Source: Bathynomus jamesi (lineage: Eukaryota > Arthropoda > Malacostraca > Isopoda > Cirolanidae). From it: a stretch of 64,000 nucleotides of DNA. Under the pieces are notes generated by a model that made no database searches, was not told the origin of the DNA, and saw only the letters and a list, made by a program, of their open reading frames with translations. This document shows, one piece after another, positions 1-9,969 of the stretch; the first letter of the stretch is position 1; each line of letters opens with the position of its first letter. The stretch lies in the NCBI GenBank assembly GCA_023014485.1, contig JAJOZX010002572.1:1-64000 (forward strand), read 5' to 3'. A program made the position numbers and the translations under genes.

Positions 1-2
1 CG

Positions 3-790
3 TCTGGACCTGGTAACGCAAAGTATACACATCATACCGTTCAAAATGCGTTACTAGAAATTATGAAAGATACGACATTGGATGAAATCAAGGAAGAATT
101 GCGTGTCGCACAGTTTTTCACCATACTGACTGATGAATCGAAAGATACAGGCAAGAAGGAACAGATTGTCTGTGCAGTCCGTTACTGCTATCAAAATACA
201 GTTCACGAGGAATTCATTGGCATTGCTGAAGCCCATGCACTAGATGCTAACGGGCTGACAGATACCATCCTTGCAAGTTTGAGCAAAGTTTCTGCAGATA
301 TGGAATATTGCGTTGGACAAGGGTATGATAGTGCCTCTGTGGTATCTGGGCATTTAAGTAGTACACAAGTAAAAATTCGTGAAAAGAGTGGAAGTACAAT
401 GGCATATTATATCCACTGCTTTTGTCATAGAGTTATTGTTGATATAGTCAAGTCAGTCAGGTGTGTTTCAGATATGATTTCTCTTTTTACGAAGATGTAC
501 TCTTTCTTGAGTACCAGTACAGTTCATTAGGTCTGCACTGGTAAAGACTTCAGGAGGAAAATTAAAGAGACCTATACAAAAACTCTATGCTTTAGAAATC
601 AGCAAAAACACGGATAGTCAAGATGAAACATTTGAGTTACAGCCTCATAGAGAAGGCTTGGCTAACCTTGCAGAAGGTAATGACAACAATGCCTCTTTGG
701 TGGGGAGTGTTAGAAAATCTAGAAGAGGAAGAACCATTGTTGTCCCAAGGCGATATGATGACTAAGCTGATTGATGCAGCATTGCTTGTA
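3..790 (+). pseudogene. DUF4371-type (ZMYM1-like) hAT transposase fragment
   Basis: The frame is open from base 3, so the coding region begins before the window, and it stays open to the stop at 528-530. The translation has the features of the DUF4371 domain found in ZMYM1-like proteins and domesticated hAT transposases: FFTILTDES, EEFIGI, a GQGYDSAS segment and a YYIHCFCHRV segment. After 530, matches to the next part of such proteins (KRPIQKL, LAEGNDNNASL) survive to about 790, but in shifting frames with stops. It is a dead, truncated copy. The catalytic acidic residues cannot be placed from this fragment. Family assignment is from motif reading; the frame decay is seen directly. Confidence 0.75.
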
Positions 791-1304
791 TATATTAAGT
801 TAAGGTGTATATATATCCATCTCATAATTGTAAGGTTAGTGAAAAATTCACTTAATTTAGAGCTAGCATTTTTGGGCTCTTGTGGCATCATTGTTTGGGC
901 ACTCTTGTGGCATCATTTTTTGGGGCGCTGCGCGTCTTTTCTACTCGTTTGTGGAATGCCGTACTTACAGGGTGTGGTCTTATAGAGAGCTCTCTTGCAA
1001 TTCAGTTTGGTTGTTTCGATACAAGATTGTTGCATCGTGCAATAGTGCAGGGTGCGTTGTTGTTGCAAGGTTGAGAAAGAAGACCATAAATAGTGCCCCT
1101 TTTGTTTTTATCTTAAATTCATGCAACTGAGGCCTAAGGTAGGCACACATCGAGTCAGCAACCCTGAAGTAGGACCTAATAGGACCTCCAAGTCCGTAAG
1201 TTTTTAATTTTAGCTTAACTTGGGCTGTAGGTTGAACTGGCCCTTCAGAGCTTGGCCGTTCACGGCTCAGCTGGGATTTTGAACCCAATAAATAAATAAA
1301 TAAA
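791..1304. other. Non-coding stretch with a short direct duplication and an (AATA)n tail
   Basis: No convincing gene. At 871-928 a unit of about 28 bp containing CTTGTGGCATCATT occurs twice in tandem. The stretch ends in an (AATA)n tract at about 1285-1307, which looks like the 3' tail of a retroposed element abutting the LINE that follows. The element that owned this tail was not identified. Confidence 0.4.
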
Positions 1305-3963
1305 TAACATACAGAGAGGGAAGAGGAAAAGGCGGTAGAAGCAATAAGGAAAATCCAAAATACTTGTATAACTATGCGAAAAGGAAAACAAAAACGCGCG
1401 CCGCTATTGGGCCCTTAAGGAAGAGAAATAATGAACTAACCGACAATTCAAAAGAAATATCTAAAACATTGAGAGCACAGTATGAATCAGTTTTTAGTAC
1501 CCCAAAAAGTGACAAAGCGATACCTGACATAGATGCATTCTTTGAAGAGAAATTGCAAGGAGACTTTGATTTTACCCAAGAAGATGGAGCGAGAACTATA
1601 GGACAAATGAAACCACACTCAGCTGCAGGTCCGGACAATTGGAACGCATTATTGATTAAAAACTGTAAAAATGAAGTAGCTACACCTTTATACTGGATAT
1701 GGAGAAGATCCCTAGACACTGGGAAATACCGAGCATCTTGAAAAGAGCAAACATTGTCCCTATATATAAAGGAGGGGACAGATCTCAAGCAAAGAACTAT
1801 AGACCAGTGTCATTGACGTTCCATCTCACCAAAGTATTTGAAAGAATAGTTAGAGAGAAAATTTATTATTTCTTGGAGACAGTGGAAAGATTCAATGAAA
1901 ACCAGCGCAGATTCCGATCAGGTAGATCATGCCTATCACAACTAATAGAACACTACAACAATATCCTAGATGCACTGAAAGGCAATGACATCTACGATGT
2001 CATATACACAGATTTTGCTAAAGCTTTCGACAAATGTGATCACTGCATAATAGCACATGGGAATCATAGGTAAAGTGAGAAAATGGACCTACAACTTCCT
2101 TAGAGAACGTCTACAGGTCATCAACATTCAAGGTATATCGTCATCAGAATCGGAAGCACGCAGCTCAGTACCACAAGGGACAGTACTGGCCCTACTCTTG
2201 TTCATTATTATGGAAAAACTATACACGCTTACAACATGGTATCGTATGTGGTACCTTTACTTCTTAATTAAATATAAATTATTAGTTAATTGAATTAAAT
2301 ATCTATACAAAATTGCCTCGGGATTGGCGACATAGCCTATTGGGATGAAAATAATTGCCATACATACATAGAACTCATATGTAGGCATCGGGCCTGCTTG
2401 ACAACAAGAAAACCAAATTTATTATTTCGTGTTCAAAATTTTCCACTGCCGACTCATGAAAATTACATCGAGAGAAGAGTCAACGAACTTTGAAAATTCG
2501 GCAAATACTAAAATACAAAGATTAGATTATATCGGCTCGCTCGGAGCTGCTTATGTTACAGCAATGCTTTAAGCAAGGAAGCTGTACTTTATCTTCCTAT
2601 AAGTTCTGAGTTAAATCCTCTTAATATAAAACCTAATAACTATAAAAAGGATAGGCCTATTCTTTCAGGTATTTAAATACAGTGACTGCCTATATTAGTT
2701 ACATCAAAGTAACTCGTTGTGTAACTCCATCGTACCACGGCCCTACATCGAAACAGAAGCGAGGCCCAACGAAATAATAAGGTAAGGCAATTCCTTTCTT
2801 TACCATTAGGTAGCGCAAATACGAAGGCAAATAAACATAAAGGTCCTTTGAAGACCTACATATACATAACTCTCTGACGAAAAAACTTAAGGCTTTTGTC
2901 GTTAACTCTCCATTGAAATTTGTTAGAAATTTCCAACGGATGAGGGTATCAGGCAATCAACCCATAGCCCTACATAGTTTTTTCATAATTATCATGCTAA
3001 CAGACATAGACAGTGAAGTAAACAGCAACAGTATAGTAACATCCTTTGCAGACGATACAAAGATCAGCAGAAAAATCAGCCATGTAAATGAAGTGGAGGC
3101 CTTGCGGAGGGACACGAACAAAATATACAAATGATCAGAAGACAACAACAAGACATTTAACACCGAGAAATTTCAGCTCTTGAGATATGGTAGCAAAGAG
3201 GAACTTAGACTGCATATTATGCTCCAGATAGACAGGAAATTCAGAGAGGCACGAAAGCGATCGATCTGGGGGTAGTAATGACCGATGATGCGAAATTCGA
3301 AACACAAAATCAGATAGCGATAAATAAAGCAAAAAGAGTCGCGGTACAGGTACGAAGAACATTCAAAAGGAGGGACAAGACAGTAATGATTCCCCTGCTG
3401 AGAGCACTGCTTATACCAAAACTTAAATACTGCTCAGTTTTGACGTCCCCATATAAAAAGGAAGAAACTAATAAACTAGAAGAAACGTAGAGACATTTCA
3501 CAGCCAAGATTGATGGCTGCAAAGAACTCATCTATGGGAAAGACTACGTAAACTAAATCTGTACTCCCTGGAAAGAAGAAGAGAGAGGTATACCATAATG
3601 CATATGGAAAATGATCGAAAAATTGGTACTAAACCTCAAACTAAACCCAATTACCATTCAAACAACACTGGAAAATAGGAAAGGCAGAATGTGTAGTGTT
3701 CCCAAATTAAAGGCCTGACAAGGGACCTCCTCAACACTGAAAGAAAATAGCTTGGTTATCAGGGCTCCAAGACTTTTTAACCAGCTTCCAAAGGACCTCA
3801 GAAACGTTACAGGGGTCAAAGTTGAAGTCTTCAAGAGAAGATTAGATGCCTGGCTCAGGACGGTACCAGATGAGCCGGATGTACCTGGCTATGTACGGTG
3901 GAGAGCGCAAGAGAGAAACTCGCCCTCCACCAAGCCAGACCTAGAGGCGGGGCCACTAGGTTG
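1305..3963 (+). pseudogene. CR1/Jockey-like LINE, 5'-truncated and split by element A
   Basis: This is a non-LTR reverse transcriptase remnant read in several frames. From 1305 to 2208 it shows the thumb-side leader (YNYAKRKTKT), AAGPDN, NYRPVSL, FRSGRSCLSQL, DFAKAFDKCDH and SVPQGTVL. From 2993 to 3963 it continues with FADDTKIS (the RT active-site box), LLRALLIPKLKY, and a C-terminal RLFNQLPKDLRNVTG...FKRRLDAWL region. The LLFIIM codons at 2196-2212 rejoin LTDIDSEV at 2998 if element A (2209-2987) and one 5-bp duplicate are removed. There are frameshifts near 1353, 1740 and 2060 and stops after 3134. No endonuclease is visible, so the 5' end is missing. The CR1/Jockey placement rests on the C-terminal tail and is less sure than the RT call. 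Confidence 0.85.
2209..2987 (+). mobile_element. Element A, copy 1 (779 bp, 5-bp target duplication)
   Basis: The element starts TATGGAAAAACTATA and ends TATRGTTTTTTCATA-like, giving about 15-bp terminal inverted repeats. It is flanked by ATTAT at 2204-2208 and 2988-2992. Removing the element and one ATTAT restores the codons F-I-I-M-L of the interrupted LINE, which proves the borders. It has no long open reading frame and is presumably non-autonomous. Two other copies (29393-35491 and 44487-45278) have the same ends and their own perfect 5-bp duplications. Class: 5-bp duplications occur in several groups, including Transib, but these ends do not match Transib as I know it. Confidence 0.9.
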
Positions 3964-4108
3964 ACCTTCATGTGAAGAGAGATCAATGCACGGAACAGCA
4001 ACGAGGTTAACAAGGTGTATATATACATGTATATATGTAAAGAACGACGCTTTGTATAGGAGAATTATCCGCGCAAGATGAGAGCAAGAACGAAACAAAT
4101 GAAAAAAT
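3964..4108. repeat. LINE 3' end and start of a tRNA-derived repeat
   Basis: The sequence TGAAGAGAGATCAATGCACG at about 3971-3990, running into a short TA-rich tract, recurs in altered form at about 53700-53750, just before another (TA)n tract. It therefore looks like the LINE 3' untranslated end with a TA-rich tail. From about 4040 the body of the tRNA-derived repeat (reverse strand) begins with the AAGAACGACGCTTTGTATAG motif. Confidence 0.5.
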
Positions 4109-4185
4109 GAGGTACCCACCCGGGAATCGAACCCGGGATCTTCCGATTGCCGGTCAGATATGATAACCACTACACCACAGGCCTC
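4109..4185 (-). repeat. tRNA-derived SINE head (family C), copy 1
   Basis: On the minus strand this reads as a tRNA-like sequence with an intact A box (TGGTGTAGTGGTTA) and B box (GGGTTCGATTCCC). The anticodon stem TCTGA/TCGGA encloses the loop CCGGCAA, giving the apparent anticodon GGC (alanine) but with C instead of the universal U at position 33. The acceptor stem is imperfect. Two further copies lie at 62171-62247 and 62440-62515 with the same flanking body, so this is a SINE-like repeat and not a single tRNA gene. RNA polymerase III transcription is possible from the boxes but is inferred. Confidence 0.8.
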
Positions 4186-4280
4186 ACCCAAACAAATGTC
4201 GTAATTCCTCTACATACGCGCAGAAACCAATGCCCCAAAGGGGCACCTCCCGCATGCCGTAACATTATATACATTATAAC

Positions 4281-4490
4281 TGCAAACACGCAGTATAATT
4301 AACGTAAAGAACGACGCTTTGTATAGGAGAATTTCCGCGCAAGATGAGAGCGAAAGAACGAAACAAATGAAAAAATGAGGTGGGTACCTCATTTTTTCAT
4401 TTGTTTCGTTCTTTCGCTCTCATCTTGCGCGGATAATTCTCCTATACAAAGCGTCGTTCTTTACGTTAATTATACTGCGTGTTTGCAGTT
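4281..4490. repeat. Palindrome of family C repeat bodies
   Basis: Two inverted copies of the family C body meet near 4383. Each arm is about 103 bp and includes ACGACGCTTTGTATAGGAGA, GCGCAAGATGAGAGC and ACGAAACAAATGAAAAAATG. The arms differ by only a few bases. A similar head-to-head pair lies at 62862-63008. Confidence 0.85.
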
Positions 4491-4492
4491 AT

Positions 4493-4504
4493 AATGTATA
4501 TATA

Positions 4505-4589
<85 letters not shown>
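4493..4589. repeat. (TA)n then (GA)n microsatellite
   Basis: An almost pure TA tract (about 4493-4545) runs directly into a pure GA tract (about 4546-4589). It follows the family C palindrome, as TA tracts do after other family C copies. Confidence 0.95.
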
Positions 4590-4591
<2 letters not shown>

Positions 4592-5400
4592 AGATAGCTG
4601 CTGTAATTTGCCAAAATTTATACTCATAATCAGATGAAAATACATCTAATGCATATAACTGCTTTATTATTGATTTTGATGAGTAGCCTATATTATTGAT
4701 ATTTTGTCACGGTGCTGTCTGATGAGGTCCGGTGTAGTCATTAGTCACACCCAGCCTCACGGCCTACTCTAAGAACATAAGAAATTTTTATAGTGGGCAC
4801 ACTAGGGGCCACTTCGGCCCATCGAGGTGGCTCCACTATGTAAAAACCGCCTGCACACCGGCAACAACCAATTTTTACAAAACCAACCAAGTATCAATTC
4901 AAAACCAATTAATTATCAATCCAAAACCAAAGACAGAATCTCTGGATCCAGAGGATCAAAGTCATAACAGGCTACCATCCACAAACATGTCACACACTAC
5001 ATCTAAAATTCGAAACACAAAATCAGATAGCGATAAATAAAGCAAAAAGAGTCGCGGTACAGGTACGAAGAACATTCAAAAGGAGGGACAAGACAGTAAT
5101 GATTCCCCTTACATGGTAAATATCTCCATCTCCAATGGGCTCTACCCGTAAACCGTGGCAATTTATAATTATACAATATAATACAAGTTATTATTTTGTA
5201 TTGAAATATGTATTACAAGTTTAGGCCCGGGTTTGAAGTAGGCTTTGCTGTAAATTGTAATGAAAACTGTATAGTAGGCGCGTTTAGGTTTTCCATAACA
5301 AAAAAAATTGAAGAACTCCCAACTCAATGACCCGTTAATTAAGTAAAACAAAACAACAAATTTAATATTGAAAGCTGTGCGAGAAGGTTTGGAGTTAGGA
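4590..5400. repeat. Dispersed repeat remnants, including a second copy of 100 bp of the LINE
   Basis: At about 4762-4850 there is a segment with AGAACATAAGAA followed by GGCCACTTCGGCCCATCGAG, which I recognise only as the style of a common decapod dispersed repeat. At about 5008-5107 a block is nearly identical to 3291-3394 of the LINE upstream (from CGAAACACAAAATCAGATAG to AGTAATGATTCCCC), so it is a recent truncated copy or a local duplication. The remaining bases to 5400 show no gene. Confidence 0.6.
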
Positions 5401-6408
5401 CAGTGTTGCCAACTTGGACTTTTTCAGGCTAGATTTAGCCTATTTTAGCTTCGGCTAGCCTTTTATTTTACTTAATAGCCTATGGCCTTAAATCTGGCAA
5501 CTTTTTGTTCTAATTTAGCCTTAATCTAGCCTCTTTTCGTTCTAATTTAGCCTTAATCTAGCCTCTTTTCATATCAAATTGCGAGTGTACTAAAATGTTT
5601 TTTCACGTTGTAGCGTGTCAAAATACATACAATTACGTCGGAAGAGTGTCATCTTGTACTGATTTGATAGAAGTGGTTTCAGTCGTTGTTAATTCTTCTT
5701 GTACGTGAATGTGTATTGTATAGTGTAAATTGTTATTATAAATTCACATATATTTATCATTAGTTCCCGTCATAGTTTTGAATTGTCGATAAGAGTTTTA
5801 TTATCTTTGTGGTTGTTTTCCAGCTTTGTTTTCTAAACTGTAAGTTAATTAAGTAATAGCCCATTAAACATGTCGAAGCCAGCCTACCAACAGCGATTTA
5901 GGAATGAATGGCTTAAAGATGATTTGTGCAAGGATTGGATAAGAGAACTTCCAGGTGATTCAACCAAAGCATATTGTGCATATTGCAAAGTTTCTATTCG
6001 TGCGAAATATTTTGATATAAAGCAACATGCTGCATCAAAAAAACATTCTGATATATCTTCCTCACGTAAATCGTTTAGGCCTATTCAGACTGTTTTAATT
6101 AATAAATCCTCAGATGATCAAAAATGTTTTGCAGAAGCTAAACAAGCTCTGTTTATTGCAGAGCATTGTTCATTAAACACATGTGACCATTTAACAGAAC
6201 TTTGTAAGCAATCATTCACAGACAGTAAAATTGCTCAACAAATGAAAATACCGATGAGGATTTAAGTGATGTTGACACTGTTTTTGTCATAATGTAAGTA
6301 AAATGTTTAGCCTATTTTTTAGCCTATTTTTATTAGGGTTATAGCCTTTATAGCCTATATTTTCTTCTAATCTAGCCTTACTCTCAGGAGATAATGTTGG
6401 CAACACTG
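5401..6408 (+). mobile_element. Non-autonomous hAT transposon (1008 bp)
   Basis: The termini are CAGTGTTGCCAAC and GTTGGCAACACTG, perfect 13-bp inverted repeats typical of hAT elements. They are flanked by AGTTAGGA (5393-5400) and ACTTAGGA (6409-6416), an 8-bp target duplication with one mismatch. The interior keeps only the N-terminal part of a transposase gene, so most of the catalytic region has been deleted. Confidence 0.92.
5870..6265 (+). CDS. hAT transposase N-terminus with BED-like zinc finger (truncated)
   Basis: A 131-residue frame lies inside the hAT element. Residues near 38-58 contain CAYCKVSI and a downstream HAASKKH, giving a C-x2-C...H-x4-H arrangement of BED-like DNA-binding fingers. 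Full hAT transposases run to 500-700 residues with an RNase H-like DDE core and a C-terminal dimerisation region; both are absent. The frame starts at ATG 5870 and ends with a stop after PMRI. It could still bind the element ends and act as a repressor of an intact relative, but that is conjecture. Confidence 0.75.
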   Translation: MSKPAYQQRFRNEWLKDDLCKDWIRELPGDSTKAYCAYCKVSIRAKYFDIKQHAASKKHSDISSSRKSFRPIQTVLINKSSDDQKCFAEAKQALFIAEHCSLNTCDHLTELCKQSFTDSKIAQQMKIPMRI

Positions 6409-6416
6409 ACTTAGGA

Positions 6417-6959
6417 AGTTAGGACCACTGTACAACTTACAGTACAAATCTGGAAATAAGCTTTTTGCTGGCGAAAGCCTAGTCTAATGTTGTTGTGGGA
6501 ATTTATTTATACTCCTAAAACTCAAATATTATTTTACTTGACTTGGTTATGACGGTATAATTTACGACATTTGAGAACGATGGAAAATACGAAATCGTTG
6601 GTTTTACAGAAAATGGCATCTACATCACAACCGAGAATACTGTACTGACTCCAAAGAAGAATGAAATAATATTTAACCCTGATATGCTGGTTAATCGGTA
6701 AGGCAATCAAAATTATGTCTACAATTACCTCACATTTTGAAAATATGAAGTCACTTGTGCCTATCGAGGTTATCCAAGTTAAACTATCTGAGGTAATACT
6801 TTATAATTAAGTTTTGCAAAATTAGAATTCGAAGTTGGCTAATTAACATAATTTTTCGTCCTACTCCAGTGATACTCAAGAATTGTCACCAACTATTACT
6901 ATATTCTCGGCACTATTGCAGTTGGGTACCCCAACCCAACAAACGCAATTACATAAAAC
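6417..6959. other. No firm gene; one possible exon-like frame
   Basis: A stop-free frame on the + strand covers about 6560-6702 and reads TTFENDGKYEIVGFTENG in its first part. It stops being open right at a GTAAGG that resembles a splice donor. No homologue is recognised. KYEIVGFT resembles GYEIVGFT at the end of the transposase-like frame near 10160, so it may be part of the same decayed transposon. The rest of the stretch shows nothing. Confidence 0.2.
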
Positions 6960-6966
6960 AAAAAAT

Positions 6967-7117
6967 TCAAAGGTTAGGTTAATTCAATGCCCATTTAGGT
7001 CAACTGTATGCCATTGACTATTGGTTAAGTTGTGATATTTTTGTTAGTTTTAACAGAAATATGACAACCTAACCAAGAGTCAAGAGCGTACAGTTAACCT
7101 AACTGGGCATTCAATTA
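6967..7117. repeat. Palindrome 1 (TTAGG-bearing, family D related)
   Basis: Arms of about 70 bp face each other around about 7048. The left arm has AATTCAATGCCCATTTAGGT and the right arm ACCTAACTGGGCATTCAATT. The motif GCGTACAGTTAACCTAAC also occurs in the loops of palindromes at about 8280 and 61070, so the three are related. Confidence 0.7.
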
Positions 7118-7130
7118 ACTAAAAAAATGG

Positions 7131-7734
7131 TAATTATATAGAAAACGGCGCAACCCGAAGTATGATGTAAAAAACATTTTATTAGGTCAATTTCGATGTG
7201 CTGAAGCCAAATCTGTTAACCATTTGGTGTGCAAATGCTTCAAATTAGAGTAAATGTTATTTATATTTTACTCTTATTTTGAAGCATTTGCCTAAAAAAT
7301 GGCTAACAAATTAGGCTTAAGCACATGAAAAACTAACCTAACCTAACCTAACCTAAGAGTAAAATAATCAAATCAACTTACCTTTAACTTAAACATTGGG
7401 AGGATACAACTTTGCCATTTTCTATATAATACCCATTTTTTCCTCAAAGCTGCGGCAAAGTTGTATCCTCCCAATGTTTAAGTTAAAGGTAAGTTGATTT
7501 GATTATTTTACTCTTAGGTTAGGTTAGTTTAGTTTTCATGTGCTTAAGCCTAATTTGTTAGCCATTTTTTAGGCAAATGCTTCAAAATAAGAGTAAAATA
7601 TAAATAACATTTACTCTAATTTGAAGCATTTGCACACCAAATGGTTAATAGATTTGGCTTCAGCACATCGAAATTGACTTAATAAAATGTTTTTTACATC
7701 ATACTTCGGGTTGCGCCGTTTTCTATATAATTAT
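7131..7734. repeat. Palindrome 2: foldback element with about 295-bp arms
   Basis: The left arm starts TAATTATATAGAAAACGGCG and the right arm ends CGCCGTTTTCTATATAATTA. The arms stay nearly identical for about 295 bp, around a loop of roughly 20-50 bp near 7437. Each arm carries CCTAA/TTAGG runs: four in the left arm at about 7338-7357, two in the right arm. No gene lies inside. It is best described as a foldback or MITE-like element. Confidence 0.9.
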
Positions 7735-7840
7735 CAAAAAAATTTTAAGATTTGATTTACCCCTGCAGGAGCTTTCAACAATTATTCTTTTTTTTTTTTT
7801 ATTTATCCTTTCAGCTTCTGGTTTTGGTAATTTTTTACTA

Positions 7841-8101
7841 TCACTCCGGTCTCTTCAATTCCTATAATTTATAGATGATGGTTTCGTTATTACACCAGGA
7901 ATGCGATTTGGATAGTCTCAAGTGAGGGAACTGGCCCAAAACTAAGTTAGGACACGAAGTTTGTTTGGGGTATGTGTGAAAAAATACCCTAAAATGCGGG
8001 TAATTCCTTCAGTAGAGACTATCTAGGGCGCATTCGCGATGTAAAAACGAATCCATTGATATATAAATTATGGAAATTGTAGAAACAGCCAACATGAGTG
8101 A
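7841..8101. repeat. Palindrome 3 (imperfect)
   Basis: The segment CAATTCCTATAATTTATAGA at 7856 is mirrored by ATATAAATTATGGAAATTG ending at 8079. Inner matches include GGATAGTCTCAAGTGAGG facing CAGTAGAGACTATCT. Identity is lower than in the neighbouring palindromes, so it is older. Confidence 0.65.
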
Positions 8102-8159
8102 CCTAAAAGGTATATATAACATTTATATATATGTAGTAAAATGAACACTATATATTCAC

Positions 8160-8412
8160 TAGGATCTTTTCCGTTTGACTGCGCCATTGAAACATAATTA
8201 AACTCCAGCCTTCTTTAGTTAGCTTTATAAGGCTAACTAACAAAAATATCACGACCTAACCTAACCAATCGTCAAGGTCATACAGTTGACCTAACGATTG
8301 GTTAGGTTAGGTCGTGATATTTTCGTTAGTTAGCCTTATAAGGCTAAGTAAAGAAGGCTGGGGGCACTCACCTCTTATGTTTCAATGGCGGCAGTCAAAC
8401 GGAAAAGATCCA
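8160..8412. repeat. Palindrome 4 (family D foldback, copy 1)
   Basis: The outer arms GGATCTTTTCCGTTTGACTG and CAGTCAAACGGAAAAGATCC enclose an inner inverted repeat with AGCCTTCTTTAGTTAGC, TTATAAGGCTAACTAAC and ACCTAACCTAACCAATCGT. The inner core recurs at 60977-61183 with different outer arms and with its loop in the opposite orientation. Confidence 0.9.
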
Positions 8413-8442
8413 TTCACTGTATATATTATATATACCGTAAAA

Positions 8443-8685
8443 CTAAACACTACTAACCTTACCTAACCTACTAACCTTGCGTGTTCCCCTTCTCCGTTTC
8501 TTATCACGCACCGACCTATGGCAACGAAATGCTTTTCTGTTTTTATCGAACACACACTTATTACCACAAACACTATCTTCCTTGTTTTTCTTAGGGCAAA
8601 TAAATTCTTTTAGCAATATACCGTGTTCTACATAAAAATTAAATGCAGCCTCTTCATCACCAAAAATTTGCATGAAGTTAAACAC
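8443..8685 (-). pseudogene. ISXO2/Merlin-like transposase N-terminal fragment 1
   Basis: An 80-residue frame has the N-terminal signature of ISXO2/IS1595-type (Merlin) transposases: FGDEEAAFNFYVEHGILL, then a zinc-binding region (CPKK...CGNKC) and KAFRCHRS followed by a basic stretch. The catalytic domain is missing, so it is a fragment. It overlaps the end of the palindrome chain and may come from the same element. A second related fragment is on the opposite strand at 9970-10194. Confidence 0.6.
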
Positions 8686-9969
8686 ACTGAATAATTACAA
8701 CCATCGCAAACCGACGCCATCATGACACTAAAATCTTGAGTTCAGGTCAAACCACCCAATTTTGTTAGCGGTACCTTCCTAACCTTTGTGGGATCAGCCA
8801 TTTTATCACTCCCAAAAACATGATCCGCGATTTTATCGCTCAAAAAAAAATTTATTAACATTAATTTTATAGCTTTAATCGGCATTTGCCTTCATATTGT
8901 ACTTAATAAAAGTTGTTTAAAAAAATGTAGAGTCTTATGGTAAACTTTATTTTCAGTTTCCAGAGACCAGACTGATAGTAAAAAATTACCCTGGTTTTTA
9001 GTATCAAATATCTGAGAGTTTCATCTGCACATATTACTTTTATAGCTGAAGTGGGTGTCTTAGATTCAGTCGTGTCTTTTACTCTAGAATTTCCCTTTTG
9101 TTGTGGAATTTTTTTTAATCTAAAAGCGTTTTTGATCTTAATATTCCCCAAATTCAGTCTATCTTTTATTAGTTAATATTCATCTTTTAACCCACTCAAG
9201 TACCATTAAAACAGTACAATATATTGAATTGCTGGTATTATTATAGTTTCAATCATTACTCATTTTTGTGAAATTGGGGTTTTTGGGTAGGGGGAATAAA
9301 AAAAAAAAGTGATTTGCGATGGAAATGACCCCCTTACCTCAGTTTCTAATAAAAATTATTGCAATGCATAGAAAATAATAAATAAAACCTTTCCTTTAAG
9401 TAAGATTTTTTTCGGTTGATTATATTTATGGAGATATTTACTAATGAAATTTTAATTAATGATATCCATTTGACGTGATGTCACGTCAAATGCGACTCTT
9501 TTTTTATAAAATATGCTACTCTGCGACTTAATTAGTTGGTTGGTTTTTGTTCTGGCTATTTTTTTTTTCTAATTGGATTGACCTAACTAGGCATTCAGTT
9601 AACCTACATTAAATATCTTATTTTCAACAAAATTGGAAATGGTACATGAAATGGAAAAGATCCGGTTAATATTCGTTTTTTGACCCAGTCACACCCAGCT
9701 ATAACAGCAATATATATTGAATAACCAATCAAAGCTGAATAAGAAAATATATATATTATCTTGTGCAAATTTGTATAAAATGTACTTTTTTAAAAAATAT
9801 ATTTTCTAGTTTCTAATATGTATGTATATAAATTTTGGTTGGTTTGTTTATTTGGGCTACCTTTTTTGGACTCTTTTGGAGATTTTTCTTGGCTTTTTTT
9901 GGCTATTTTTTCTTGCTTTGGCTACTTCTTTCTGTTTCTGGTTAGTGTGGTAATTTTCGTTCTACTGGT
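8686..9969. other. No gene; contains a short CRE-like palindrome
   Basis: The stretch is AT-rich with no supported gene. At 9468-9491 there is an 11-bp inverted repeat, ATTTGACGTGA / TCACGTCAAAT, separated by 2 bp; its half site resembles a CRE/bZIP site. At about 9590 a CCTAAC...GGCATTCAGTTAACC segment is a scrap of the palindrome 1 family. Confidence 0.5.

Noticed and set aside
2209..2987. Element A as a solo LTR (TG...CA ends)
   Set aside because: The TG/CA pair lies two bases inside the true ends; the 5-bp duplications only align when the element begins TATG or TGTG, and the ends form inverted repeats.
4109..4185. Functional tRNA-Ala gene
   Set aside because: Position 33 is C, the acceptor stem is imperfect, and the same sequence with the same flanks occurs three times, so it is a SINE-type repeat.
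7320..7370. True telomere or CRISPR-like array from the CCTAA repeats
   Set aside because: Only four to five units inside a palindrome arm with unique sequence around them; no spacers and no array.
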